Source: an uncultured Eubacteriales bacterium (lineage in GTDB: Bacteria > Bacillota > Clostridia > Lachnospirales > Lachnospiraceae). From it: a DNA stretch of 64,000 nt. Of this stretch, positions 26,225 through 35,520 are shown piece by piece; position 1 is the first letter of the stretch; each line of letters starts with the position of its first letter. The position numbers and the translations under genes are program-made. The stretch lies in contig UQCD01000004.1 of assembly GCA_900539455.1 (NCBI GenBank), positions 70,146 through 134,145 on the forward strand, given 5' to 3'. A model generated the notes under the pieces. That model was not told the DNA's origin. It worked only from the letters and a program-made list of their open reading frames with translations, and ran no database searches.

Positions 26225-28147
26225 TTAAATATCAAGTTCTGCATCATTTGCGTGTTCATAAATAAAGGAACGGCGTGGTGCTACTTCATTTCCCATTAAC
26301 ATTCCGGTTACCTCTGATGCCATTCTTGCATCCTCTATTTCTACCTGTTTTAATATTCTGGTTTCCGGATTAAGTGTGGTTTCCCAAAGCTGGTCTGCGT
26401 CCATTTCTCCTAAACCTTTATATCTTTGCAGGGTAAAGCTTTCTGTATGTGTTTTTCTATATTTTTCTAAAGCTTTATCATCATACAGATATTGACCCTT
26501 TCCCTTTTTAGGAACAACCTTGTACAAAGGAGGTGTCGCCAGATATACATGTCCTTCATTAATAAGTTCTGGCATAAATCTATAAAAGAAGGTAAGCAGT
26601 AATGTTGCAATATGCGCTCCGTCTACATCAGCATCAGTCATAATAATAATTTTGTTATATCTAAGCTTTGATATATCAAAATCATTTCCGTAGCCCTCTG
26701 AAAAGCCACAGCCAAAGGAATTAATCATTGTTTTTATTTCTGCATTGGCTAATACCTTATCCATAGTTGCTTTTTCAACATTAAGTATTTTTCCTCGTAT
26801 TGGAAGTATCGCCTGTGTTCTTCTGTTTCTGGCTGTCTTTGCCGAACCGCCAGCAGAATCACCCTCTACTATAAACACTTCACATTCACTAGGATTTCTG
26901 CTTTCGCAATTTGCCAGCTTTCCGTTACTGTCTATTGAAAACTTTGGTTTTGACAAAAGGTTAGTTTTTGCCTTTTCCTCTGCCTTTCTGATTTTCGCAG
27001 ATTTTTCAGCGCAGGAAATAACCTTTTTCAGATTATCCAAATTTTTATCAAAATAAAGCTGTAATTCTTCTCCGACCACATCTGCTGTTACTCTTCCAGC
27101 GTCCGGATTATCCAGCTTTGTCTTTGTCTGTCCCTCAAATCTTGGGTCAGGGTGCTTTATGGCAACAACTGCTGTCATACCACATCTAACATCCTGTCCG
27201 GTAAAATTATTGTCCTTATCCTTTAATATTCCCAGCTCTCTTGCATACTGATTTATAACAGTAGTAAACTTTGTTTTAAAGCCTGTAATATGTGTTCCAC
27301 CCTCCTGTGTGTATATGTTATTACAAAAGCCCATTATATTTTCCTGAAACTCGTCCACATACTGAAAGGCAGCCTCTATTTCCATACCATCCTGACTTCT
27401 TTTAAAATAAACTACATCACAGACAGCTTCTTTTCCTGCATCTATGTCCTTTACATATGCCTTAAGTCCTTCTGGCTCGTGATATGTAATATTTTCCTCT
27501 TCATCATATCTTTTATTTATAAATTTAATAGTAAGCTCTGGATTTAAGTACGCAGTTTCGTGTAATCTGCTCTTTATTGCATCAGCCTTAAAATATGTTT
27601 TTTCAAAAATTTCCTTATCCGGCAGAAAGGTAACCTTAGTTCCTGTATCATTTTTTCTACATGTACCCACCTGTTTTAAATCATACATAATCTTTCCGCG
27701 CTCATAACGCTGGTTATATACAATTCCATCTCTTTTAACAGTTACCTCTAACCATTCTGAAAGAGCATTAACTACTGACGCACCTACACCGTGAAGACCA
27801 CCGGATATTTTATATCCTCCATCTCCAAACTTTCCTCCTGCGTGAAGCACTGTAAATACCACCTCAACTGCTGGTCTGCCGGTTTTTTCATTTATTCCTA
27901 CCGGAATACCTCTACCGTTATCACAAATAGTAGCTGTACCATCCTTTTCCAAAGTAACTGTAATTTCTCCACAATAGCCTGCCAAATGCTCGTCTACTGA
28001 ATTATCTACTATTTCATAGATAAGATGATTTAATCCCTTAGTTGAAACACTACCAATATACATACCCGGCCTTACACGCACTGCTTCTAAGCCTTCAAGA
28101 ATTGCAATACTATTAGCATCATATGTATTTGTTACCTTTCCTGCCAT
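26225..28147 (-). CDS. parE: Type II topoisomerase subunit B, topoisomerase IV-like
   Basis: A 640-residue GHKL ATPase subunit: LEAVRVRPGMYIGSVS, IVDNSVDEHLAGYC, ICDNGRGIPVGI and HAGGKFGDGGYKISGGLHG in the ATPase domain; the TOPRIM domain has VEGDSAGGSAKTARNRRTQA and IIMTDADVDGAHIATLLLTF; and RYKGLGEMDADQLWETT near the end. GyrB and ParE are hard to separate by eye; the choice of ParE rests on the neighbouring A subunit. gyrA/gyrB usually lie near dnaA, which is not here. Confidence 0.9.
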   Translation of the reverse strand: MAGKVTNTYDANSIAILEGLEAVRVRPGMYIGSVSTKGLNHLIYEIVDNSVDEHLAGYCGEITVTLEKDGTATICDNGRGIPVGINEKTGRPAVEVVFTVLHAGGKFGDGGYKISGGLHGVGASVVNALSEWLEVTVKRDGIVYNQRYERGKIMYDLKQVGTCRKNDTGTKVTFLPDKEIFEKTYFKADAIKSRLHETAYLNPELTIKFINKRYDEEENITYHEPEGLKAYVKDIDAGKEAVCDVVYFKRSQDGMEIEAAFQYVDEFQENIMGFCNNIYTQEGGTHITGFKTKFTTVINQYARELGILKDKDNNFTGQDVRCGMTAVVAIKHPDPRFEGQTKTKLDNPDAGRVTADVVGEELQLYFDKNLDNLKKVISCAEKSAKIRKAEEKAKTNLLSKPKFSIDSNGKLANCESRNPSECEVFIVEGDSAGGSAKTARNRRTQAILPIRGKILNVEKATMDKVLANAEIKTMINSFGCGFSEGYGNDFDISKLRYNKIIIMTDADVDGAHIATLLLTFFYRFMPELINEGHVYLATPPLYKVVPKKGKGQYLYDDKALEKYRKTHTESFTLQRYKGLGEMDADQLWETTLNPETRILKQVEIEDARMASEVTGMLMGNEVAPRRSFIYEHANDAELDI

Positions 28148-28174
28148 TTTTCTGCTCCTTTATATCAAGTTAAG

Positions 28175-28591
28175 TTATTTTATGTACTGAATCATTCCCG
28201 GACCTAACATATCTGTAGGTCTTGCAATAAATCCCAGTTTTTCATAGAATTTTTCTCTTCCCTTTGCACACATAAGACATAACATCATTTCTGTTTCTTC
28301 TTCTCTAATGCTGTCTACATATGCAATTAATTTTTCCATAATTGCCCTGCCTATACCTAACATCTGATATTCCGGCAAAACCACTAAATCCTGTATGTAG
28401 CATATAACTGCTCCGTCACCTACTATCCTTCCCATGCCTGCCGGCTTTCCGTCAATATATGCTGTTACATTAAAAAGACTTCTTGCTATTGCACTTTTTG
28501 CCTGATTTGGTGATAATTTCTTCCAGTTTACGCCCTTTCTTAAGTTCAAATATATATCCACTGTTAAGGTATTTTCCTTTATTTCTAACAC
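28175..28591 (-). CDS. GNAT-family N-acetyltransferase
   Basis: A 138-residue GNAT protein. The acetyl-CoA site is LVVLPEYQMLGIGRAIMEKL (R/QxxGxG/A type), and the end FYEKLGFIARPTDMLGPGM is shared with a group of small Firmicute acetyltransferases. The acceptor substrate is unknown. The gene precedes topo IV subunit B on the same strand; the ATG follows a modest ribosome site after the Pr6Pr gene. Confidence 0.88.
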   Translation of the reverse strand: MLEIKENTLTVDIYLNLRKGVNWKKLSPNQAKSAIARSLFNVTAYIDGKPAGMGRIVGDGAVICYIQDLVVLPEYQMLGIGRAIMEKLIAYVDSIREEETEMMLCLMCAKGREKFYEKLGFIARPTDMLGPGMIQYIK

Positions 28592-28606
28592 TGCTTTACC
28601 TCTATT

Positions 28607-29323
28607 CTATTTGTTTTTTATATGTGATACTGTCTTTTTAATTTTAACATCAATCAGCCCCAGTATAAAATCTATAAGCCAAAAGACATACCCTATAATA
28701 ATACACCCTATCAAAAATACAAACGCATACTTAAATACATATAAATATCCATATTTGCCTGCATCTAAAAAGTAATAGGGATACCTTTTTATTCCTACTA
28801 AGGACTTACCTGTATCAAAATATTTTCCTTTAATCAAAATAAAAACGAAATAAATAAAAGGCGCCCATAACCATTTAACGGGGTCCAGCCTTTCAAAAGA
28901 TGGCTTTGGCTGAAATAAAAAATAATCAACTAATGTACATATTGGAATCATATAATGAACAAACAAGTCATTGATTGTCATTCCCCTTTGAGCTGAGTTT
29001 CCCATTGTAAAACCAGTCTGGGTAAGAACTATACTATAAGTAAAGAAGGTAATTGTTATGACAAGAAATGCCATACCTCTGAAAAAGGACAATGCCCTTG
29101 AATATTTTAAGTCCTTGTCCTTTATTATACATAATATGCTGTGTATAGCACTTGCTAACATGACGAAAAAACACACTATATTGCTTTGAATGGTAAAATA
29201 GGACAGCATATTTATATTTCTAATAGAGTTGGATACACTTAAATGTCTAAGTATTCCGTAACCACATAAGCCAACATAAGTTAGTCTGTAGGTTAAGGTA
29301 ACCATCTTATTTTTAATATACAT
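28607..29323 (-). CDS. Pr6Pr-family membrane protein
   Basis: A 238-residue integral membrane protein with about six to seven spans, resembling the Pr6Pr (FAR-17a/AIG1-like) family: LTYRLTYVGLCGYGILRHL, LSYFTIQSNIVCFFVML with the family's FTxQSN core, VHYMIPICTLVDYFLF with its conserved histidine, and a DPxKWxxxP segment. The eukaryotic AIG1/ADTRP group hydrolyses fatty-acid esters of hydroxy fatty acids using such Thr and His residues; a similar activity here is only a guess. GGAGG precedes ATG 29321-29323. Confidence 0.75.
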   Translation of the reverse strand: MYIKNKMVTLTYRLTYVGLCGYGILRHLSVSNSIRNINMLSYFTIQSNIVCFFVMLASAIHSILCIIKDKDLKYSRALSFFRGMAFLVITITFFTYSIVLTQTGFTMGNSAQRGMTINDLFVHYMIPICTLVDYFLFQPKPSFERLDPVKWLWAPFIYFVFILIKGKYFDTGKSLVGIKRYPYYFLDAGKYGYLYVFKYAFVFLIGCIIIGYVFWLIDFILGLIDVKIKKTVSHIKNK

Positions 29324-29353
29324 ACACCATCCTCCTTTCCATGACATAATACT

Positions 29354-29378
29354 AAAGGACGAATGTAATTCGTCCTTT
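29354..29378 (-). terminator. Hairpin downstream of the Arg/Asp-rich gene
   Basis: Perfect arms AAAGGACGAAT (29354-29364) and ATTCGTCCTTT (29368-29378) with a 3-base loop lie eight bases past the stop at 29386. The T-run on this strand is weak. Confidence 0.6.
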
Positions 29379-29385
29379 AATTTTC

Positions 29386-29973
29386 TTACAGATACATATC
29401 TAAATCGTCATCATCATACGAATCGTTCTCATATGCCCTGGTCCAATCAATATTACCTGATCTTTTTGGCTTCTGTTGATGTTTTACAGGCTTTGCTTCC
29501 TTACGATTCTCTGCCTGTTTTTTCTTTATAGCTTTCTTTTCTTTTTCTAATCTATTCTTTATATCCTGCTTCTCTGATGGAGCTTCCTTAGGCTTATTGT
29601 CCTTTGGTGCAGGCTTAAATCGTCTTGTATTTACGCTATCTTCATCCTTGTCCTTATCAAATCCTTTAGAAAAATTATCTCTGTGGCCTCCACCATTGTC
29701 GCCTTTAAATCCGCCTGGGCGTCTAAATTCTCCTCTAGGCTTGTCATCAGTTCTTCTTTCTCCTCTAGGTCTGTCACTTTTAAACCTATCATTACTTCTA
29801 GGTCTATCGTCCTTTGGTCTGTCACCTCTAGGTTTACCGTCCCTAGGTCTGTCATCCTTTGATCTGAAATCTTTTCTTTCTCTTGTCCTGTCATTGCCGT
29901 ATGATTTTCTACCATAATCTCTACGACCTTCACTGTCTTTGTTTTGGTGGTTGTATACACCTGTAGTAGCCAC
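29386..29973 (-). CDS. Low-complexity Arg/Asp/Lys/Gly-rich protein
   Basis: A 195-residue protein with almost no hydrophobic residues. Residues about 15-100 repeat DRPRG/DDRPR/RPKD-type units; the middle has alternating Lys/Glu/Ala (NRLEKEKKAIKKKQAENRK) that may form a charged helix; the end is acidic (NDSYDDDDLDMYL). I recognise no folded domain. Such composition suggests an intrinsically disordered, RNA-binding or condensate-forming protein, in line with the RGG-like tail of the DEAD-box helicase at 48.5 kb. The function is unknown. The ATG is preceded by AGGAGGAAAT, so translation is likely strong. Confidence 0.75.
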   Translation of the reverse strand: MATTGVYNHQNKDSEGRRDYGRKSYGNDRTRERKDFRSKDDRPRDGKPRGDRPKDDRPRSNDRFKSDRPRGERRTDDKPRGEFRRPGGFKGDNGGGHRDNFSKGFDKDKDEDSVNTRRFKPAPKDNKPKEAPSEKQDIKNRLEKEKKAIKKKQAENRKEAKPVKHQQKPKRSGNIDWTRAYENDSYDDDDLDMYL

Positions 29974-30066
29974 AAAAATTTCCTCCTAATTGTGTTTTAT
30001 AAAAAATACATAATTATTTTATTATATTTTAATTCAAAGTCAAGTAAAAATTGCACATTATAAAGC

Positions 30067-30744
30067 CTAAAATACAGCCTGGTCATTTTCAAATAAAAAT
30101 ACAGCCATCGATGACATCTCTTTTATTTCCTTTTTGTACAAATGAATATCCTTTAAAGTACTGTAAATAATCTTTTCATCACTATAAGACAATCTTTCGC
30201 CTATGTATATTCTAATATCCTCGGATAAGGAATGGTCGGCTCTTGCTTTTATAAGCTCTCCTAATAGTTTCTCCACATCTCCACCACTAATACAAAAAAC
30301 TCTCTTATGAGTAACTACATACTGGATAATTTTTTCTTCCTCACCGTGTAAATTTACACTTAAGGAATTGTGGTAGGATATGCCTAATTTGTTAGAAAAA
30401 TATGATATTGATGATATACCGGGGATACATTTTGCATCAACCTCCGGGTTTTCCCTAAAGGCTGCAAGCATTTTTTCTGCCTCGCTAAAATAGCCAGGGT
30501 CCCCTGATACCAAAATAGCAATACTAATATTTTCTGCAATAATTTCATTTTCTACTAAGCATATTATTTCGTTTGTATTATTATTGCTAAAAATCTTTAC
30601 ATCTCTTTTAAGACTGTCCTTAACTGACTGCAAAAGTCTTTCGTTACTAATAATAATATCTGCATTTTTAATATAGGTAATACCTTCTATTGTAATATTT
30701 TTAGGATTACCCATACCAACACCAACTATTGCTACAACTTTCAT
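30067..30744 (-). CDS. cbiE: Cobalt-precorrin-7 C5-methyltransferase CbiE
   Basis: A 225-residue tetrapyrrole methylase. It begins VVAIVGVGMGNPKNITIEG (GxGxGxxxxLT-type SAM loop), then ADIIISNERLLQSV, IAILVSGDPGYFSEAEKM and CIPGISSISYFSNKLGISYH, matching CbiE/CobL N-domain. It would methylate C5 of the corrin ring in anaerobic B12 synthesis. No other corrin-ring gene is next to it; only CobO appears, 7.6 kb away, so it may serve a scattered pathway or have another role. A loss of the CbiT partner from this site is notable. Confidence 0.85.
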   Translation of the reverse strand: MKVVAIVGVGMGNPKNITIEGITYIKNADIIISNERLLQSVKDSLKRDVKIFSNNNTNEIICLVENEIIAENISIAILVSGDPGYFSEAEKMLAAFRENPEVDAKCIPGISSISYFSNKLGISYHNSLSVNLHGEEEKIIQYVVTHKRVFCISGGDVEKLLGELIKARADHSLSEDIRIYIGERLSYSDEKIIYSTLKDIHLYKKEIKEMSSMAVFLFENDQAVF

Positions 30745-30853
30745 AATTTTCTCCTAATATATTAAATTTTCATATAGATAAATTTAAAATCTACATTTTA
30801 TATCACAAATTTTGCCAAAGCAACAAATCTATTATAACATTTACCATTTAACT

Positions 30854-30882
30854 TTGCATTGTTTTTTTTATTATGTTAAAAT
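30854..30882 (+). promoter_or_regulatory. Promoter of the sigma-like gene
   Basis: TTGCAT (30854-30859) and TAAAAT (30877-30882) are 17 bases apart, about 70 bases before the start codon. The divergent cbiE promoter must lie in the same 210-base gap. Confidence 0.5.
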
Positions 30883-30954
30883 ATACTGATAACGATTACA
30901 AATTAATAAAAGCTAGTACAATCTAGTCCTATATTTATGTAAATAGGAGATATT

Positions 30955-31737
30955 ATGGATAAAAAAACTGAATTTAACCAAGCCTTATTATCACTTGTAG
31001 AATATGCCACCGTAAATGGCAATATTATTTCAACGAAAACTGTCCACGAATATTTTAAGGACATTATAACTGACGAAGCTATGTATGATGCTATTTATAA
31101 TTACCTTAGCAAAAACCAGATAGCCATAGAAGGCTACCAAAAGCCTGACACTACTATAGCTGAGGATGAGCCATTACAGGAGGAATTTACACCACAAAAG
31201 GCAATAGATACTGAAAAAGCTAATATATTTTTAGATATGTATTATGATGATGTAAACAATCTGGTAAAGGCTGATGAGGAGCTTCTTCTTACTTTAGCAG
31301 AGGCTGCCATTACCAACGATAAAGCTGCTGTAGACAAACTTACTGAAGCATTTCTCCCAAATGTTATTAAAATATCTGAGGAGTTTGAAAATTCTGGTAT
31401 GAAAAAATCAGATTTAATATCTGAAGGAAACTTAGGACTTTTTGAAGCAATTCTTTCCCTTAGTGAAATTCCTTCTGATATTACCAGGTATTTTGAGGAT
31501 ATAATCCGTAACACTATGAATAATGCTATTCAAAATGAAATTGGTGCATTACGGACTGCCAGTCATATCACCCAGAGAGCCAATGCTGTAAGTGATGCCA
31601 CCACTGAGCTTGCCGAAAAACTTGGACGAGAGGCTACCTTGGAAGAGCTATGCAGACATTTATCACTTCCAGAAGACGAGGTAAGAGAAATATTAAAAAT
31701 CTCCTTAGATGCACTTAATTCTACCGGTAATGAATAA
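30955..31737 (+). CDS. Sigma-70-like protein with region 1.1-like, 2 and 3 but no region 4
   Basis: A 260-residue protein. Residues about 6-55 resemble sigma region 1.1; residues about 115-200 look like a weakened region 2 (FLPNVIKISEEFENSG, DLISEGNLGLFEAILSLSE); and residues about 205-250 match region 3 (ITQRANAVSDATTELAEKLG, REATLEELCRHLSLPEDEV). The protein stops there, so region 4, which reads the -35 element and binds the RNA polymerase flap, is missing, with no frameshifted remainder visible before the terminator. Region 2.4 residues that read the -10 box are also poorly kept. It may be an RNA polymerase-binding modulator, or a degenerate sigma factor. Confidence 0.75.
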   Translation: MDKKTEFNQALLSLVEYATVNGNIISTKTVHEYFKDIITDEAMYDAIYNYLSKNQIAIEGYQKPDTTIAEDEPLQEEFTPQKAIDTEKANIFLDMYYDDVNNLVKADEELLLTLAEAAITNDKAAVDKLTEAFLPNVIKISEEFENSGMKKSDLISEGNLGLFEAILSLSEIPSDITRYFEDIIRNTMNNAIQNEIGALRTASHITQRANAVSDATTELAEKLGREATLEELCRHLSLPEDEVREILKISLDALNSTGNE

Positions 31738-31740
31738 AAC

Positions 31741-31797
31741 AAAAATAGAAGGTGTAAAAGTTCTAAACAAACTAGAATTTTACACCCTCTATTTTTT
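31741..31797. terminator. Bidirectional terminator between the sigma-like and GGDEF genes
   Basis: GGTGTAAAAGTTCTA pairs with TAGAATTTTACACC around a short loop, flanked by A-run and T-run so that it can work for both convergent genes. Confidence 0.85.
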
Positions 31798-31865
31798 TGG
31801 AGAATTTTTTATAAGCAGCCAATTTATCAGCTAAGCTGCATATATTATCTGTAAATTGTAAAGAT

Positions 31866-34800
31866 CTAATCTACATATAATTTAACACCATTTTTTGTAG
31901 TGTTTTTAATTGCATATAAGGAACTGTCTGCATGCTTGATAAGCTCTGACAAATCCTCATCCGAGGTAATATCAGATGATACTGCAACACCAATAGAGCA
32001 GGATACCGACTTTTCTCTTGGTACTGTTACAGGCTTTCCTAAAAAGCTGCTTATCCGGCTTACATAGCCATTTTTTGAAAGAATTGTATCAAGAGTAAGC
32101 TTGGCAATAGCCATTGCCTCATCAGACTTGCAATTTATAAGGGTAATAAGGAACTCATCACCACCGTATCTTGTAGCAAAGCCCTCCTTTCCTGCAACAT
32201 CACTTAATATAGCTGAAATTTCTTTCAGTATTAAATCACCAACATCATGTCCAAAGGTATCATTATAGTATTTGAAATTATCCAAATCTATATATAATAT
32301 AGCTAACTCCAATGAAAGATTTTTCTGTACGGCTGCATCAATCAGCAATTTTGTCTTTTCATAGAAGCCATCCCTGTTTTTAAGTCCTGTAAGATAATCA
32401 GTAACCGACGATTTTCTAAGTTTATTATTGATAAGCCTGATTTCATTAATATTTTCTATTTTGTCTATAGCAATAAGCAACTGTCTAAGTAGCAAATTGA
32501 AAACATTTAGTTCACTTTCATCCATAAGATAATTTCTATTTTGGGATGTCCAGTTATTTTTTACATAAATGCAGCTTATAAACAGACTATCCAGCTTTTC
32601 ATCTGTATAATATGGATTACATATCATTGAGCAGACAGAGTCACCGCCAAAAATAGCTAACACCTTTTTATAATCGTTGTAATTTTTCTTCATCTTTGAT
32701 GTAACAAAGCTGGCTCTGTTTTTCTCAAAATATCTTCTTAGTGTTTCCAGGTTTTCGCTATCAAAATATTTATTATCTGTATTTACAACTACCTCTGCAT
32801 CATTTGTATGAAACTTAATGTATACAAAGCTGTCCAAGCCATAATTAAGCACTAAAGAATCTGCTGCTGTAGATACCAGCTCCTCCTTTGTCCGGTCTGT
32901 AATTTCAAGAATGTTCTGCCATATGGAAATAAATTCCATATTATCTTGCATCTCTCTGTACTGCTTGGTTACAGCTGCGTGATCTGTCCTTTTATTAATA
33001 TCTTCAATGGTCCATTTCCCTAAAGAAATATCAGCAGGCTTATACTTAATTTCTTTATGATTTTTGATTTTTTCAATCATTTCCAGGTCGCTTTTATAGC
33101 CCATTTTCCCAGCAAAATCACTTGCTTCCTTAAAGCTTTGCTCTGATAGCTCTATCTCACCCAGTTTTTCATACACTAAGCCCATTTCCAGCTTTAATGG
33201 AATAAATGAGAAGAATAAATTTCCCTTTGATATATAGCAATGTACCTCTGCTTCCTTTAAATTCTTTAATGCTTTTTTATATTTTCCATCCAGTCTAAGT
33301 GAAAGTGCAGTTACAAAATAATATAAGTAAAGCTCATCATCATTGCCGTTAAAGCCTTTATCCAGCTTTGCTGCTTCGTCCTTGCCTCTACCATTAAGTG
33401 CATCGCTTAAGAATCTCTTACAGGTATCAAGATATAAAATACAGTTGTACTCTAAGGATAATCTGACACTGCACAATGCCATAAGCCCGAAAATTTTTGC
33501 AATATTACATACTCTTAAATCATTAAGTCTAAGCTTTTCTATTATTCTAAGACAAACTAATAAATAAGAATATGCAGTTGAACTCTGGCCATCTACAATA
33601 CAATTAATAGCCATATTGTAAAGTGTTTCACCTACTGATGGTATATCCTCCATTTGCATATAAGTATCTAGCGCCAGAATAAAGCTGTCATTAGCCTCTT
33701 TAAAATTGTGTGTAGTTGTGGAAATATAGCCCTTTCCATTTCTAACATCCGCTAACTCTCTTGCATCTGTATCGCCTACAATAATCTCACTTTTTTCGTG
33801 ATAATACTTTGCTATATCAAACAAGCCCTTTGTAGAGCATAGCATTATATTCTTTTTGTAGCCCTTTAAAACCAGAAAGGTATTTCCAATATTTGAGGCT
33901 AAATCAATACCCTCCGAAAACCTAACCAGCTCGTCCTCTATATTTACAGAAGTTTCTATATTTTTCAAGAAATCTATATTGTTGTCATATGCAAATATAT
34001 ATATGTATGCTAAATGATTAAAATATCCGTAGTTCTGTATCTTATCAAGAAATTCTTCTGATATATGGGTATCGCTAATATAGAAATATATATTGTGCCA
34101 GCCGGACATTTCTACCATAATACCAAGCAGTTCTGCTTTAAATATATGCTCTTCGTTTTCTAATTTTTTTGCAAGTGCTTTACATTTGTTTACGCTGACT
34201 AATGCCTTTTCATTTTTACTGCTATACATATAAGCATAAGTAAGCAGGTAATTATACTGATATTCAGCCTCTAAGGTTGGATTGTCCTCTGTTAATTCTC
34301 TTACATTGTTGCATATAAGCTGGGCATCTGCAATATCATCACGATATATTGATACCATTGCATATAATCTGTATAACTGCAGCTTACAATCTATATCAAC
34401 ATTAACTCTTTCACTTTCTATTTTTGAATATATTATTGACAGATAATAATCTGCCTGTTCTAAATCAAGTGCATAATACATAGCCCTTAGCTTTAACAGA
34501 TACTCATAAATCTTTCTGCTTTTAAAAGCAAAGTTTTCACTATCCTCATCCTCTGATACCTGATATACACCACCTTCAAATACACAGCCTATGTCATTCA
34601 TCTTGGTAGTAAAATTATTCCATATCTCATTAATACATGGAACAACTGTTTTTAAATCATTATAAGTTGCGACTATACCAATATTTTTGTTTTCCTGCAT
34701 ACCTATCAAATAGTACAACAATGATATAGTCGACTTAGGTGCTCTGTGCAAATTGTTAATTAAAATAAGCATTGGGTGTCTTTCACTCAGCTTCATAATA

Positions 34801-35219
34801 ATATTTGCTACAGACTCATTCATCTTTTTCTTTTCAAAGGCTATTTCATCTAAGATAAAACTCTCTGTTCTGACACAGGAACCGCTTTCAATATATGATT
34901 TAAAAAAAGATTTTTGAAGCTGATATATATCAAATTCACCCAGAAACTCATCTAAGGTTTCATTGTAGTAGTACTTTAAATAAAGGTTTTTAATGATAGT
35001 CAGAAATGGCTCATAGGTTTCTACCATCTCATTATTGTCAAAGTGATGGTAAAATACATTTATATCCGGATACGAAATCATAGCATTTTTTGCATCCTCT
35101 GATGTAACTGAAAATGTTCCATAATGCTTTATAATTACAAAATTGTTATTTTCTTTACCTAGATTTGAAACTACTCTTTTCACAAATGCAAGGCACATCT
35201 TTTTCTTTTTGTTTTCCAT
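31866..35219 (-). CDS. Large GGDEF protein: NTPase-like, TPR-like, GAF-like and diguanylate cyclase
   Basis: An 1117-residue cytoplasmic protein. The first 230 residues look like an AAA/STAND ATPase (RHPMLILINNLHRAPKSTI in the Walker B place) but I see no P-loop and the Walker B acids are replaced. A long helical, TPR-like region follows (about 240-740), then a GAF-like part (about 770-930), and a GGDEF domain (about 945-1115) with ILYIDLDNFKYYNDTFGHD and RYGGDEFLITL. The GGDEF motif is intact, so it should make cyclic di-GMP. I see no RxxD inhibition site at the usual place. GAGGTG before ATG 35217-35219 sets the start. No EAL domain is present. Confidence 0.82.
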   Translation of the reverse strand: MENKKKKMCLAFVKRVVSNLGKENNNFVIIKHYGTFSVTSEDAKNAMISYPDINVFYHHFDNNEMVETYEPFLTIIKNLYLKYYYNETLDEFLGEFDIYQLQKSFFKSYIESGSCVRTESFILDEIAFEKKKMNESVANIIMKLSERHPMLILINNLHRAPKSTISLLYYLIGMQENKNIGIVATYNDLKTVVPCINEIWNNFTTKMNDIGCVFEGGVYQVSEDEDSENFAFKSRKIYEYLLKLRAMYYALDLEQADYYLSIIYSKIESERVNVDIDCKLQLYRLYAMVSIYRDDIADAQLICNNVRELTEDNPTLEAEYQYNYLLTYAYMYSSKNEKALVSVNKCKALAKKLENEEHIFKAELLGIMVEMSGWHNIYFYISDTHISEEFLDKIQNYGYFNHLAYIYIFAYDNNIDFLKNIETSVNIEDELVRFSEGIDLASNIGNTFLVLKGYKKNIMLCSTKGLFDIAKYYHEKSEIIVGDTDARELADVRNGKGYISTTTHNFKEANDSFILALDTYMQMEDIPSVGETLYNMAINCIVDGQSSTAYSYLLVCLRIIEKLRLNDLRVCNIAKIFGLMALCSVRLSLEYNCILYLDTCKRFLSDALNGRGKDEAAKLDKGFNGNDDELYLYYFVTALSLRLDGKYKKALKNLKEAEVHCYISKGNLFFSFIPLKLEMGLVYEKLGEIELSEQSFKEASDFAGKMGYKSDLEMIEKIKNHKEIKYKPADISLGKWTIEDINKRTDHAAVTKQYREMQDNMEFISIWQNILEITDRTKEELVSTAADSLVLNYGLDSFVYIKFHTNDAEVVVNTDNKYFDSENLETLRRYFEKNRASFVTSKMKKNYNDYKKVLAIFGGDSVCSMICNPYYTDEKLDSLFISCIYVKNNWTSQNRNYLMDESELNVFNLLLRQLLIAIDKIENINEIRLINNKLRKSSVTDYLTGLKNRDGFYEKTKLLIDAAVQKNLSLELAILYIDLDNFKYYNDTFGHDVGDLILKEISAILSDVAGKEGFATRYGGDEFLITLINCKSDEAMAIAKLTLDTILSKNGYVSRISSFLGKPVTVPREKSVSCSIGVAVSSDITSDEDLSELIKHADSSLYAIKNTTKNGVKLYVD

Positions 35220-35423
35220 CTGACACCTCTCTAATTTAATCACGATATGAATGAGTATATTATAACACTCATAGTGTTTTTCTACAAGTTTTAATGTTAT
35301 TAATATTTGTAAAACACTAAGCTGAAATATTATTTTTTTCTTTTCTCCATTTGTATTTTTCCCTTATACATTTACATATGTTGATAACTTCTGGATAGTA
35401 TTTGAATTTTCTCAAATTAATAG

Positions 35424-35452
35424 TTGTAAAATAAAGTTCTTGCCCTTATAAT
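35424..35452 (+). promoter_or_regulatory. Promoter of the transketolase operon
   Basis: TTGTAA (35424-35429) and TATAAT (35447-35452) are 17 bases apart. The start codon is 70 bases downstream with AGGAGG before it. The 277-base gap from the GGDEF gene holds no other gene. Confidence 0.6.
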
Positions 35453-35520
35453 ACATAAGGATAATTTTGTTTTTCCACAATAAATAACATTTTTTTGTAT
35501 TAAACATTTAGGAGGCAAAA

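Noticed and set aside
29597..29917. Ser/Leu/Gly-rich open frame on the plus strand
   Set aside because: It is the mirror of the Arg/Asp-rich gene on the minus strand; its composition follows from the repeats, and it has no ribosome site.
29631..29975. Second minus-strand frame overlapping the Arg/Asp-rich gene
   Set aside because: Shifted frame of the same repeat DNA with a similar length; the other frame has the ribosome site and reaches the hairpin.
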